A stretch of DNA of 64,000 nt. Source: Gnetum montanum. Taxonomy: Eukaryota; Streptophyta; Gnetopsida; Gnetales; Gnetaceae. The notes below the pieces were generated by a model. That model had not been told where the DNA came from, made no database searches, and saw only the letters and a list, made by a program, of their open reading frames with translations. Shown here one piece after another: positions 1 to 11,739 of the stretch (positions within the stretch are counted from its first letter, which is position 1; each line of letters opens with the position of its first letter). A program made the translations under genes and the position numbers. The stretch covers positions 1,958,235 through 2,022,234 of the forward strand of contig MNCI01010443.1 of NCBI GenBank assembly GCA_015680685.1, read 5' to 3'.

Positions 1-356
1 TCTGACAACGGTGATGAAGGAAACGCTGCGTAGTATTCTAGCGTAATATGCAACTATTATGAGAATAAAGAAAAGGAAAACAAAACCCTGATTACACTAC
101 CTACAAAATATAATACCAAGGTCTTTCGGTTATACACAACATTTGTCCAGTATTATCCAATATTACCTAAACCCTCGTACCAATATGAGGTTTGTCTCCA
201 ACAGCAAAGATGAAGGTAATACTGCAAACCACAATAGCTTAGCCCGCATAAACAGATATTAATGCTCAATGTAACATATACATTTGGGAAAACAATATAC
301 AACTATGATGCTGCAACAAATATGACAATGGTGCAAAAGGGTGAACGACCACTTAC
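1..356 (-). other. Intron 1 remnant of the T1 antisense gene
   Basis: No coding frame is visible. The sequence follows the GTAAGT donor of the antisense first exon, and parts such as ACAACGGTGATGAAGG near position 5 match the equivalent T4 intron near 57160. It contains no recognisable domain. Confidence 0.45.
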
Positions 357-475
357 CGGTTAAGCGGAGTAACATCCTGTGCCTCGACTCTGGCCAACAA
401 AGCCCATTGCAGACTCTCCTATACCTCACCAATCCTGGCTAGTTTAGCGTTCTTTCCCTTAACCTTTGGTTCCAT
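357..475 (-). pseudogene. T1 antisense gene, first exon
   Basis: On the minus strand an ATG at 475 opens a short basic peptide beginning MEPKVKGKNAKLARIGEV. It aligns with exon 1 of the same antisense gene in T4 (MAPKIKRKNAKLAKIDEV) and T2. The exon is 119 nt, exactly as in T4, and ends in a perfect plant 5' splice site, CG|GTAAGT, with the intron starting at 356. An in-frame TAG at 421-419 breaks this copy. The remaining exons would lie left of the window. The exon sits upstream of the T1 pol on the opposite strand, as in T2 and T4. Confidence 0.72.
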
Positions 476-1036
476 GACTACAATTGAATGAGTTTTCGTA
501 ACTCTCCTGTTTACGCCTTGCTTCTGCTCCTCCTCTGCTATAGCCAAAATCCAAATTTGCGATATTTGTAACCCGTCTCGAGTATGAACCATTGATTTAT
601 AAACAAAACACTTGAAACTAATTTTTTCTTTCTGTCTGATCAATGCAAAACTTTCCCAAAATGCTGATGTCAGTATGACATGAAACATGAAGATTGGGGC
701 ATTAATTTCGTTGATATCATGTAGATTGTGGTCCGAAACGACCTTAAACTAATACATTTATCATCACGTAATCTAGTCGCATTAACTACGGATTGTACAG
801 AAATTCAAATTTCACAACATGCTAAACACGTCACGTTACACTTTTCATTTCATTTCATACACCAACATCTAGGAAGCCGAGCTCGTTATTATCTTATTGT
901 AACTGTCCACTAAGACCTTAAATTGGAAGCCTCTTTAACGCTAAAAATACAAAAACAAACTCTTGTCACTCAACCGATTAGCAGAAAAACAATGTAACAA
1001 TTTCCTTTTTTGATGTTTTTGCAGGGTGATTCGCAA
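476..1036 (+). promoter_or_regulatory. T1 region before pol: hairpin motif and splice-acceptor-like site
   Basis: This non-coding stretch lies between the antisense start codon (475) and the pol ATG (1037). It holds one copy of the hairpin motif at about 729-755 (GGTC-CGAAAC-GACC followed by TTAAACTA). It ends in a pyrimidine-rich stretch plus TTTTTGCAG, with AG at 1023-1024. The AG is exactly 12 nt upstream of the pol ATG, and the four intervening codons are open. The same 12-nt spacing occurs in T2 and T4. I infer a sense-strand 3' splice site here; the region would also serve as the promoter of the antisense gene. Confidence 0.5.
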
Positions 1037-4000
1037 ATGGATGCAGCTTTATCCACATCATTAGCTCATATGGGGAGACCATTAGGTAGTTTAACTACAT
1101 GTTGATAGAAACAGAACCTACCCCTTATGATGCAACCATAGCAACGTCGGAACTATCCCTAGCTTAGCCAGAACATTTGGCCCGAACTCTAGACCTGGAG
1201 GCTAGTGATGTGACCAAGGATCCTCTCGATGAGGTCCCTGTGGTTATGCACAAAGGTGAGAATAAAACTCTTAGAGTTAGTTCCCTTTTAGACCAACAAA
1301 CACAGAGTGGCATAACGCAAGTGCTCCAAAACAATGTTGCTATCTTTGCATGGTCATATGAAGACATTCCAGGATTAGACCCGAGATTAATATAGCATAA
1401 CATAATTTTAGACCCACGCATCAAACCAATTAGACAGAAGACATGCAAGATTAAGCTGAAAATTGCACTAGCAGTGCGTAATGAAATCACCAAGTTGTAT
1501 CAGGCTGGTTTCATTCGTGCGGTCGATTACTCAGATTGGGTATCCAACATCGTAGTTGTCTCTAAGAAAATGGGAGGTATACGCATCTGCATAGACTTCT
1601 AGGATTTGAAAAAAGCTATGATTAAAGACAATTTCCCATTACCTAGTATCGACCAATTGATCGACACAATAGCTGGTCACGTGCTTCTATCCTTCATGGA
1701 TGGTTTCTTAGGTTATAATCAAATTTGCATTAACCCGGAGCATCAGTTGACCACAACATTCATGACACCCTGGGGGACCTTCTGTTACACTATGATGTCT
1801 TTTGAGCTAAGAAATGTTGGGGCGACGTATCAACAGGCCATGACATACATCTTTAGTGACTACCTTTTAGGGAGATTGAACAACTACATAGATGACATAG
1901 CTATCAAGTTTATAAAGTTTGAGGATCATTCAGAAGACCTGGAGTTAGTCCTTAAACGATGCCTTAAGCATGACTTGCTGCTTAACCCAAAGAAATGTGT
2001 ATTCGGAGTCAAAATCGGATGCATGTTGGGGTTTGTGGTATCAGAGACTGGCATCTGAGTGAACCCTAACAAGGTCAAGGCCATCGTTGATTTAACGCCA
2101 CCCACAAACCTCAAAGAACTACGTGGGTTACAGGCCAGGCTTCAGTTCATTAGGTGGTTCATCTCAAAATTAACAGATAAATTACATCCCATGCAACACC
2201 TTCTTAAGAAGGGTGTTAATTTTGAATGGACCGATGACTGCCAGCATACATTTGACGATTTGAAAAGGGAGTTACACCATTTTCCAACGGTTTTCCTGCC
2301 ACAAAGGGATCAACCTTTTTACATCTATCTAGCTAGCTCAGACGTGTCCATAGTTGCGTTACTGTGCCAAAAAAGGAACGATGGGTCTGAAGCCCCTATC
2401 TATTACCTTAGTCACACCCTATTTGCATACGAGACAAGGTACAATGAAGTAGAGTGTAACTGTTTGAAATTAGTTTTCACGCTTAAAAAATGTAGGCATT
2501 ATCTTTTCCGTAGTTAGGTTAACATAGTTTCTAAAAGCAATGTTTTGCGAGCTATCTCAAACAACCTATATGAGAGTAGCAGGATAGCTCGTTGGAAGGC
2601 TATCACGGTCAAATTTGATTTACATTATGTCGTCCAATCGTCCACAAAAGGTCAGGCCATAACTGACCAGCTAGCAACATCACCCACTGAAAATCAAGCT
2701 ACAATAGAGCCAGAATTCCCAGATGAGCATGTACATAGTTTAAGCCCTATATCAATAGGCCTCGAAGCGATGTTCTATTTCGACGAAGCTTCAACTACTA
2801 GAGGCGGTAGTGCTGCCGCTGTCATTACGCTTACCCCCGAGGATGTGTGTTCATGAGCTTACCGTTTGACATTCCCTTGTATGAACAACGTGGCAAAGTA
2901 TGAAGGGCTCCTCAGAGGGTTGTTGACAGCCAAAGAACTTAAAGTTCAACACCTGGCAATCTGAGGTGATTCGATGCTCTTCATCAATCAAATCACAGGA
3001 GACTACACCTGCAAGGCTATGCACCTACAACCTTACTGCGATATGGCTAAAGATCTCTTGAAACAATTCATGACAACCGATACCCAACAAGTGCCGTGCA
3101 ATGAAAACGCTGTTGCTGATGCACTGGCAACACTGGCATTAAACGTGCCACCACACTTTTTTCCACTTGGCCCATTTTAATGATAGAATGTACAGAGCCT
3201 GTCATTCAAGCGGCATCGATTTCTTCATTAAACACGGAAAGGATGTCAGAATGGTATGACAACATTAAAACTTACCTTCTTCATGACGAACCACCGCACG
3301 AGCTAACACATGTACAAAAGGATGCAGTGCACAAGCGTGCCAAGCAATATATCATTCTTGGAGACAGTACTCTTTGTAGACGCTCCTTCGATGAAGCATT
3401 GCTTACTTGCATTAATAGTAACCAAGCATAGCAAATAGTTAACGAAGTCCATGAAGGGCTGTGTGGAGGACACGTAGCCCCATGGGCAATGACTGCTAAA
3501 ATCAGATGCCTAGGGTACTATTGGCCGTACATGGAAAAAGACTACCTTGCCAAGGTTAAGACGTGTGACACATGCCAGCGCTACGTAAATCTAATACACG
3601 TGTCGCCAACTGAGTTGAACACTACACAGATCACTTGGCCATTCCAGCGATGGGGACTGGACATCATAGGTCCCATCGCACCCAAATCTTCCACAAGACA
3701 TAGCTTCATTATTTCCGCCACTGAATATTTTACGAAGTGGGTAGAGGATATCCCCCTATGAAAGATTACATCTCAACAGGTTTGCCATTTCATCTTAGAC
3801 AATATTGTAACTAGATTTGGGCTCCCTATGACTATTGTGACTGACAATGGGCCATAATTTAGTAGCACGGAAACCAAATCTTTTTGCGGTAACCTTGGTA
3901 TCAAACAATCTTTTTCTTCACCTTATTACAAAAAGGAAATGGTCAAGCAAAGGTGACAAACAAGGTGATTATCAATCTACTTAAGAAGATACTCAGTATT

Positions 4001-4492
4001 AACAAAAAATGATGGCATGAAAAAATCCTCTACATGCTATGGGTGTATCGTACAACGTGTAGAATAGCTACAGACAGGATACCCTACAGCCTAGTCTATG
4101 GATCCGAAGTAGTGCTGCCCTTGGAATTATAGGTTCCCTCATTGTGGATGGTCCTATCCATGGTTATAAATTAGACTCAGCACAATGAGTCTAGAATCGT
4201 GGATTTAGATTCAGTAGAGGAGAAACGCATCCACATGCTCGACACCATTAAGAGATATCAAGATAAACAGAGACAGAAGCATCGGCACAACCTACATCAA
4301 CAATTGATCAAGAAAGGAGAATTAGTTCTCAAGGCCATTTGTGAACCAGTACGCAAGTTCTCTGCAAACTGGGAAGGCCCTTTCCTAGTCATCGGTGCAT
4401 ATGGTAATGGAGCATTCAAGTTAGCAGACATCGACGGCAACGAGCACTCAAACCCAGTGAACCATATATACTTGAAACGATATTATGTCTAA
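1037..4492 (+). pseudogene. pol: T1 pol remnant: RT, RNase H, second RNase H, integrase
   Basis: Homologous blocks run continuously. The spacer peptide is at 1164-1395. The reverse transcriptase is at about 1430-2100, with the YIDD active-site motif at 1885-1896. The Ty3-type RNase H is at 2100-2517, the second archaeal-type RNase H at 2545-3170 (FDEAST, YEG, GDS and DALATLA blocks) and the integrase at 3180-4492. The integrase has a zinc-binding HEGLCGGH...CDTCQ module, a first Asp in LDIIGP and a second in VTDNGP. Breaks include a frameshift between 1037 and 1170, stops at 1393, 1602, 2056 and 2515, others within the second RNase H and integrase, and a 1-nt loss near 3930-3945. T1 keeps the integrase Asp that T2 and T4 lack. 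The last frame ends at 4492. Confidence 0.9.
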
Positions 4493-4524
4493 ACATTGAC
4501 TTGGTGCAAACACAAGGTACCAAA

Positions 4525-4881
4525 CGTCCTCCATGATGTAAAACTGGCAAAGTTGTATGCATCCCCTAGGACATAAAACTGGCAGTTCTTTCACGCATCC
4601 GCCAAGATGCTAAACTGAAAAAATTTCCGACCATCTGTCATGACGTGAAATTGGCAAGGTAAGCATACGTTTGCTAAGATGCTAAATCAGCATAGACTTG
4701 TCCCTGGGTCACGACATAAAATTGACACCCACAGCACGGTCTGCTGGGACCATAAACTAGCTCTTCCACCATCTGCTACGACGTAAAACTAGTGGATTGC
4801 AGTCTGCCCAGACATTAAATTGAGACCATGGCCTGCTGAGGCTTAAAACCAGCAATGATAGTCAACCAAGACTCAAAATTG
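4525..4881 (+). repeat. Hairpin-motif array downstream of T1 integrase
   Basis: About twelve degenerate copies of a 20-25 bp unit, spaced roughly 30-45 bp, each end in a TAAAACTGGC-like tail. Several units contain a short dyad whose two arms agree with each other although they differ between units, for example GCATC/GATGC near 4582, GGTC/GACC near 4742, GCC/GGC near 4831 and AGTC/GACT near 4860. Tandem repeats after integrase are known for Tat elements; the covarying dyad is my own observation. Confidence 0.72.
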
Positions 4882-6067
4882 AAATTGGCCAGGCATTCCA
4901 TGAGGCAAGTGAGCATGGTCATTTTTTCATAGCATCCCTACTAGACAGAATGGGTAAGGCATTGGGATAGACACAATGCCATTACGCCACCGGCATTCTG
5001 CTAATTCCTCAGACATGCCGAAAGGCATACTACTGACCCCTCGAAGATGTTGCTACGACGACCACTCTGTAGCTGCACCTCCTGGGATCAATTTCGCTGC
5101 TTGGGGCCATGAAGAAACTGTGGTAATCAACAGTCTCAGTGGCCTCCATCCATCGTCGTCAACAAACTCCGGCCTAGCAGATTCATATGACTTTTTCTTT
5201 ACCCAATTATTGGAGAAAAATGAAATCGGCTGTAGATGATAGTTTCATGAACCGCGGCACCAACATTGGGACACTTGTGCCCTGTCATGATCCTTGTTTC
5301 ATGGTCTGCACTTTCCTTTTCACTTTGCATGGTGCTTGTTTCAACAACCTCCCTCCTTAGCGATTAGGACGATTGCTTCTGCACTCTACTCTTTATTATG
5401 TTTTGCAGGTTACTTACTATGACAGCTTTGATCGAGAGTGCATTCATTAGGTAAGGTGTCACAGCATCCCAGAGCAATTTCTCAAACTAGCCTGACCACC
5501 TAGGAGTGCAAACTCTACCTCCCTCCATTCGATCCATTATTTCATTTTCCCCTTTCTCTGTCCTCATGACCACTATTACCTCTTGCTTTGCTTGTACAGA
5601 GCGTGAATATTCAAGCAACACTCTTTTGCACCTTTGTGTCCATAAACTGGCGTAATGCAACTCGCCTAAGTGGAATGTAATTAAAAAAAAGGATAAAGTT
5701 TGGAAAAATGGATGTAAAACAGCTCATCCAGGCCACGCGGGTGTAACACAACCCCTCCGCGCAAGCCCTCCATATGCAATATGATAGCGTAACCTCTTGC
5801 AAATGCATTCGCGGAAGGACACTATAACTTGTTCGCAAAAGTTTCATATTCACACGCTTGAGTCTTCCCTGAACCTTCCTTCTTTTACTCCTGTAAAACC
5901 CCTTCTATGCTTCCTTCCCTACCCTACCTTAGCACTCCCAGTTTTGGCAAAGCGACATTTGAGCAATCTCTGATAGACGTTGTTGGTGCCTTTACCTCTC
6001 TGGTGTTTTGTATTCTTTGTCGACATCTTTTGGGCAAGCCCTCTAAATGTCAACAAAGAGGGGCCAT
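4882..6067 (+). other. T1 3' non-coding region with polypurine tract hairpin
   Basis: There is no convincing gene. The stretch at 4976-5040 aligns with T4 61775-61840, so both are remnants of the same 3' untranslated region; the short frames there are not conserved as proteins. A TTTTGCAG|GTTACTT block near 5402-5416 is shared with T4 near 62202. The region closes with the polypurine tract AAAGAGGGG at 6055-6063. This tract lies in an inverted repeat: GGTGTTT at 6002 pairs with AAACACC at 6070-6076 in the LTR, and CTTTGTCGACAT at 6015 pairs with ATGTCAACAAAG at 6047. Confidence 0.65.
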
Positions 6068-7472
6068 TAAAACACCATAAAATTTTCAAAGCCTTGATAG
6101 ATCAGTAAAAATATAGCGACCCAAGCAGGAAGTCACGACAAGGCGTAGCATAGTACAGATGAACTTCAGAAGACATAACAAAAAAATAGGTGCATGGCAA
6201 CAAGACTTCCACTCCATGAATTTTCCACCTTTCAAAATCTCAACATTTAACATATTACATTGCATTATGCAACATAGCGTAACACCGCGTAGCATAGCGT
6301 AATATCAAAGATAGTCCATCGCAGCATCAAGGATGGCAAACATGCAAGACTTCAATAGCCTAGTAAAAATATCAAGGCCTAAGCAACGATTTGCAGCATG
6401 ACGTGTGTTTCAACAGGTTTTCTTTCCTGGTTAAGGGGCGCATTACACTGCTTTACATAGTGCAGTGTAGTAAAAACCCCGAAAGAGATAGAAATAGAGG
6501 AAGCGTGGAAACAATACTTCAACTTTTGCGATTTCGTTATTTTACGCTGAATTACGCTACGATGTGTAATTGAGTGTAATGCAACGTAATTCAAGTAACG
6601 ACAAGCACAATTTAAACATCAGTAGTTCATATGCCACAATACGCTCTCTAGCGCATTACAGCATAATCAAAGGACAGTCTATTGTCAAAGCCCGCACGAG
6701 GGTAGTTTACAACGTGCTATGTAGCATAGTGTCGCAAGCTTCAATGACAACACATTGAGTCAATGGCATCTTATGAGTTCAGGACACACGTCACTTAAAC
6801 TACATTTTTCTCCTGATCCTAACCTTATAAATGCTCCAGTTGACGAAGATCAAAGGGGTTGGCAAAATTTTTCTTTCAAGGTTGGCAAAAGAGCAAAACG
6901 GAATCAGTGATCGTGGGAACGTCGGAGGTGATTGGCAAGGATTCTTGATCAGAAACAATCATCTACTAGATATTCTCCCCCGGGTCTGACTTCCTTGCAC
7001 CTAGATTGGCTAGATCAAGGTAGATTGATCATCGCTTGTTTCATCTTTAGATAACTTTCTTGTTACTGGCATGTGCTTCGTCCAAACCGAAGCCCACTTG
7101 AAATCATTGTATCAAACATGTTATTTTTCATAAATTAAATCCCAGATCTTGTGATCGTATTCTCTACCAAATCTGATCTCTTGCATTCCAATTATACGGA
7201 TTTGGAAATCTCATCTAAATTGTTTGCACTGTCTTCAATTGCTTTCAGGATTAACAAAATTACATCACCTTATAAAGAATCTTCATTTGCCATCAAATTA
7301 TTACCAAAAATTTTTACTGATTAAATAAGTCCCTATCTAATCAACAAGACTGTTCAGGGCACCTCAGATTCATTTTTCTCTCCAGCACGGTCCTCCCATG
7401 GATCCGGGATTAGAATTATGTACACGAACTTTCGTTCAGTATTTCCAGCGACTAATGTTTTCCGTCGTTATA
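6068..7472 (+). repeat. T1 3' LTR
   Basis: The LTR starts directly after the polypurine tract. It begins TAAAACACC, where T4 has TGAAACAC, so the terminal TG has mutated to TA. A TATA box (TATAAAT, 6826-6832) is followed by CTCCAGTTGACGAAG, matching the T4 promoter block TATAAATATCCCAGTTGGCGAAG in a similar position. The end (CGTTATA) aligns with CGTTACA of T4. Length is 1405 bp against 1531 in T4. The U3 part is rich in repeated TACGCTAC/GTAGCGTA words. Confidence 0.85.
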
Positions 7473-9479
7473 GGTAAGGCCCCAACAACCACAGTGGCCG
7501 CTATGGCAACCAAGGCTAAGCCCAAATCTAGCAACATCGGAAGCAAGAATAATAAGAAACCGACCATACCTACAGCTAACTTTGTGCCCAAGCTGGGCCA
7601 AGCACCACAACCTACTGCACCTGCGCCCGAGACATCCGCATACACTAAACCCAACTTTGAGTGCAAAGATCATTAAAAATACACCCCATTGCCTCTCAAA
7701 CCTTCAAAACTCTTGAAGAAACTATTGGCAGCAGGATAAATCCAACACAAGCAGATGTCAGAGGAAGCAAACATGAAACATCAATGCTACTGTGAACTCC
7801 TTAGGAATCCCTCTTTGGCCCTACCCAATGAGCCTCCAGTTTCTAGGGGTTTTAGGCTAGATAGGTTTTGTGACTACCACCAACTATGTGGTCACACCAT
7901 AGATTATTGTCTGTCATTGTAGGATGACATCCAAAGATTAATCAACCTAGGAAAGATGGTGCTGGATGAAAGCAACCCAGTCTGTCCTGAAAATCAATCT
8001 ATGTATGTCTACACAAATCCGCTCAACACCAACAATGCCAGTTACATGATCAACGCCATCGGTATTGACAATGATCCCACGCCACCCTTCCAGCCATTTG
8101 TAATTCATATTCCTTAGTGTAGTGCACCAATACCACCAATGGTTGGTCCAAGCTCACAATCGCCTTTCATCCTAAAAGTTCCACCACGGGCATCTACCTC
8201 TACACCACCTGTAGGTGAGATCACGTGACCCCGTTAGTTAACACCTCTAGCTCCATTCATCATCAAAGGGTCAACGTCTTTGACAACCCCCATCCTGTGC
8301 AGCAACATTAAACAACCTCCTCACCCCACAAGGTGAGAAGCCCACTCAGTGAGCAAGACTTCGAAGGGAAGTACTGTCAAAGATATCTCCAAGCCTATGC
8401 CTTTGCCCCTTGTATTTACACCTTCGTCACCAAAGATGAAGGTCAACACAATTACACAGCCTGCATTACCTTGTCAACAAGGATCTGAACCTAGGTCTGA
8501 GGTCGTCTCTCCTCAAGAGATTCGTCTTCTAGGACGAATCGAAGAGGAGGAAAGGGTCAAACAGGCGGGTGGCCAAGACTTCTTGGACACCCTCACCCAG
8601 GTCGGGCAAGCCCTAAAGTAGAAAAATGCTACATTGAGCCTATACGACTTAATCATGACATCTGTACCTCACCGAGAGGCTCTAGTCAGCATGTTAACGA
8701 TGATTCTGGTCGACGGGGACATGCCAGTGGAAGAGGGAGCAATCCACTCAGTAATGCTTCCCTCTGTACTTGCGGAGTCTACAACACCTCAAATAATTTT
8801 TAGTAATGACGCCATTAGGGAAGATCCCGAAGGGGGTCAAGTGACTATGGCGCCTCTCTTTATCACGATTTGGGTCAGCCAACACCACATCCGAAGGGTA
8901 CACATTGATGATGGGGCTACCACAAAGGTCATTTCCTTCCCTATTGTGGACAAGTTGGGGTTGGTCTACTAGATCAAACCAACAATGACATCATGTCTAA
9001 GGTCGTTCAACGAGGCACGTTTCTTGGTGAAGGGCATGGTTCACGTAAACTTTATAGCAGGGGACCAATTCCCCACAGACACAATGTCCATTGTAGTTGA
9101 AGAAATGCCCAAGTTTAACCTGATCTTAGGGAGATCATGGTTAGCACAACTTAGGGCTGTCTCCTCACCTATACACCAAGAAATCCACTCACCATACATA
9201 GGTAGAGAGGTGGTAATCCGTGGTGACAAAGTGGCAATGTAAGCAATTAGCAACGTAGGCATGGAACAGGGTTCAGAAGTTACAACCTTTGAGGATGAAG
9301 CACTTGTTCATGCATGCATTAATCATGCAAAGGGAGGATCGGTCCAACGAACCGACCCTCAAATCAAAAACGCATGGGTTGAGTTGCCCTTCCAAATGAA
9401 GGACAATGATATGAATGGGGGCCCTAGTGAAACACCTCATCTTTATGTCCCGATCAACCCACGGCGGGTCAAGAAGTAG
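7473..9479 (+). pseudogene. gag-pro: T2 gag C-terminal half and protease, one frame with stops
   Basis: A single reading frame can be followed from 7473 to 9479 through several stops. It starts in the Lys/Ala/Pro-rich part of gag. The CHHC knuckle CDYHQLCGHTIDYC (about 7869-7911) keeps all four ligands, whereas T4 has lost the first Cys. The protease core has VHIDDGATTKV (about 8899-8930) and the flap-distal ILGRSWLAQL block (about 9123-9150). The frame ends at NPRRVKK plus TAG (9477-9479). Just before that stop, GTCAAG at 9468 is in phase 0 and corresponds to GTTAAG in T4, a possible 5' splice site towards pol. The N-terminal half is missing because T1 inserted at 7472/7473. Confidence 0.85.
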
Positions 9480-9586
9480 CTGCGCATAATGTAGTAGTCC
9501 TATGGTTTCCTACCCAATTGCTATCCCTGTAAATTTGTCGTTTCCTTGCCTTGTTAGTATGTCAATTTTTCGGCATGCTACGCTAC

Positions 9587-9784
9587 GGCCCGGAATGATC
9601 TAAAACTAGCATCACTGCGTTCCACTTTAGTAACATACCACTCTTCTGGCCTGCTACACTAATGGCCCAAAATGGCCTAAAACTAGCATCATTGCCTTAC
9701 TGCTTTGTTAATGAAGTACCTCTTTTGACATCAGCCTGAAATGGCCCAAAATTGGCAATGGCCCGAGATGGCCTAAAACTAGCA
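9587..9784 (+). repeat. Hairpin motif copies after T2 protease
   Basis: Four degenerate copies of GGCC-N6-GGCC followed by TAAAACTAGC occur at about 9587, 9662, 9742 and 9759. At least two have fully matching GGCC arms; the first has GATC on the right arm. T4 has the same block at the same place (52992-53146). It lies just downstream of the antisense gene's stop codon. Confidence 0.65.
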
Positions 9785-10141
9785 TATGAAAGCATGAAAA
9801 ATTTACATAGTACATAAGCTAACACAAAATTGATTTCCTTTCTGAAGTTTTTCATTTCATTCAAAATTTTTGCCTATTGGCAATGTTGCAAAATTTTCAA
9901 GAAAAAAAGAGAGAGGAAAAACCCCATGCTATCATGGGTTGTTTCCAATGCCTTCACCATTTGCCTCTACTTCATCTACTTGTGCATCGCCCGCTCCTGC
10001 ATTGCCTTCTACTGATCCTACATTCCCTCTCCCCGCAGGTTTTGCACCCTCATCTGGAGCCTACACCGCAAGAATGAAGTAGTTAGCTAGGACAACAAAC
10101 GCGATAGATGTAAGCTACAACATAACATGAAAGTGACTAAC

Positions 10142-10966
10142 CTGAGAGGAACCTATGCTGGTCTCAAGGGGTATTTGGTGTAGGCCAAGCCTGAGGCGAT
10201 GCCAAATCTCCTCTATCGAAATATCCATCAACGCCCATCACTGGGTTTAGCATTCGCTACATCAGCCTTCTCCCTTTCCGCTGTCGTCCATTATAGAGGT
10301 TCCAGGGAAAGGAAAGTGGTTATGGTCTCTCCTATGGGAAGGTTCACCCCCAAGTCAGGTGATTCCGTGACCTCCACCCACTCTTTAATCTTAGCATAGA
10401 CCTCAGAAGCGCCGATGGACTTCACAAATGCTTCATACGTGAATGCCTCCACAGCAGCATCTCTGTACAGTTTTCGGTGTATCTCATTCTCCAGCTTGTA
10501 CACATGTTTATGGTCTCTCTAGATTTTCCCCCATTCGAAGACCTTAGCACTGATGTCTTTCATGTCTTGGCACTTTTGGGCTAGCAAGTCCATTTTCCTT
10601 TGCTATTAGACTATCTCGTGGTTGGATTCAATGTTTTGATAAATGACGATCCAAAACCTGGTGTAGTTGTCTACAGCCCTCTGCCAATCGACTAGGTCAA
10701 GGTTGCAGTTTATAAGAAAAGTGTTTCTCGCCCTAAGATTCTCCACCTCGGCAGCCAGTTCGGCCTCTCTCTAATTAGTCCTTTGGACTCGTTTCCACAA
10801 GTCCTCATTGGTGCGTCTACATTCCCACAGAGAGCGTGCCGAGTGCAAGACACACTTATAAGCCTCGTCAAACATGCGACGAGACACCTCGGTCACGTCA
10901 GGCGAGAGTGTGGGCACTGTGCCAACCTTCATAGGTCGTGTTGGGTGCCACTTGAGCTGAGAGGCT
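10142..10966 (-). pseudogene. T2 antisense exon 7: coiled-coil-like segment
   Basis: The acceptor is CCTCTCAG|C and the donor CTCTCAG|GTTAGT. The translation has a helical, charged character (RSLWECRRTNEDLWKRVQR, ELAAEVENLRAR) followed by HKHVYKLENEIHRKLYRDAA and VKSIGASEVYAKIKEW, aligned block by block with T4 exon 7. In-frame stops are present. No enzyme motif is seen; heptad-like Leu/charged spacing suggests a coiled coil. Confidence 0.62.
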
Positions 10967-11739
10967 ACTTAATGCATGGAGCATAGTAATCACGTTAGCA
11001 TAGCATAATCAACAAACTTGAAATCCTCATCATAGCAACATAAGAGCAGTTAACGTTGATACTTACCCGCACGAGGGTCTGCTTGCTGAAGGCATTTGAT
11101 CATGTCATTAACAAGTCCTTGCATGAACATAAACTTGTTAGGGACATCGGCCCACAATTCTGTATGAAGAGGGGGAGGTCCTGCGGTGTTAGCAGCAACA
11201 CCTGTTACATGATTAAGCATGTCAGCAACAGCCAAAATGGGCTATGATGAGGTAGACGTCTCACAAACTCACCAGTGCCCAATTGCGGTCTTTCTTCTTG
11301 CTGAGGCAAGATGACTATGGTAGCCATGGTAGAGGGCCCTGCCAAATCCATGCAAGTTCCTTCCTCATGCACTGGTGCCTTTCCTTTAAGGAGACCATCA
11401 TTTTTTTTATTTTGGGAGGGAACCTCTTTGTTGGTAGGAAGAGGCTCCCTAATGACAAGAGCCCCTGCCCTAGAGACAGGAGCTCCATTATTCCTAACTT
11501 GGGCCCTTTCCTCCGAAACTAGGACCTTTGCATCTTTATTCGTCATCCCCTTCCTAAGGGCTAACACTTCCTCATCACCTTCTTCTTCATCTTCTTCATC
11601 CTTTGCTAAGAAAAAACGGCATGTTTGCGTCGATTCAAAACAAGCTAGTTCAAAATAGGTGCTATGCTACACTGCACCACCTAGCACAACATAACATAGT
11701 AAACTATAACGAAATAAGCATTATACAAAAAATTCTCAC

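Larger units (their letters stand above)
1..7472 (+). mobile_element. T1: Tat-like Ty3/gypsy element, 5' part outside window
   Basis: This is the 3' portion of a large LTR retrotransposon. It runs from the intron of its antisense gene, through a broken pol with reverse transcriptase, two RNase H domains and integrase, to a hairpin-motif array, polypurine tract and 3' LTR. The order RT - RNase H - second RNase H - integrase is the established signature of the Tat lineage. The last LTR base is at 7472, judged from the T4 5' LTR whose end is fixed by its primer binding site. From 7473 the sequence matches the middle of gag, so T1 most likely inserted into the gag of T2. Its target duplication should start at 7473 (GGTAA), and its partner lies off the window. 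Several stops and frameshifts make it inactive. Confidence 0.88.

Noticed and set aside
6068-7472. Tandem elements sharing one LTR (T1 and T2)
   Set aside because: The LTR is followed directly by mid-gag with no primer site or leader, which fits insertion of T1 into T2 and not LTR sharing.
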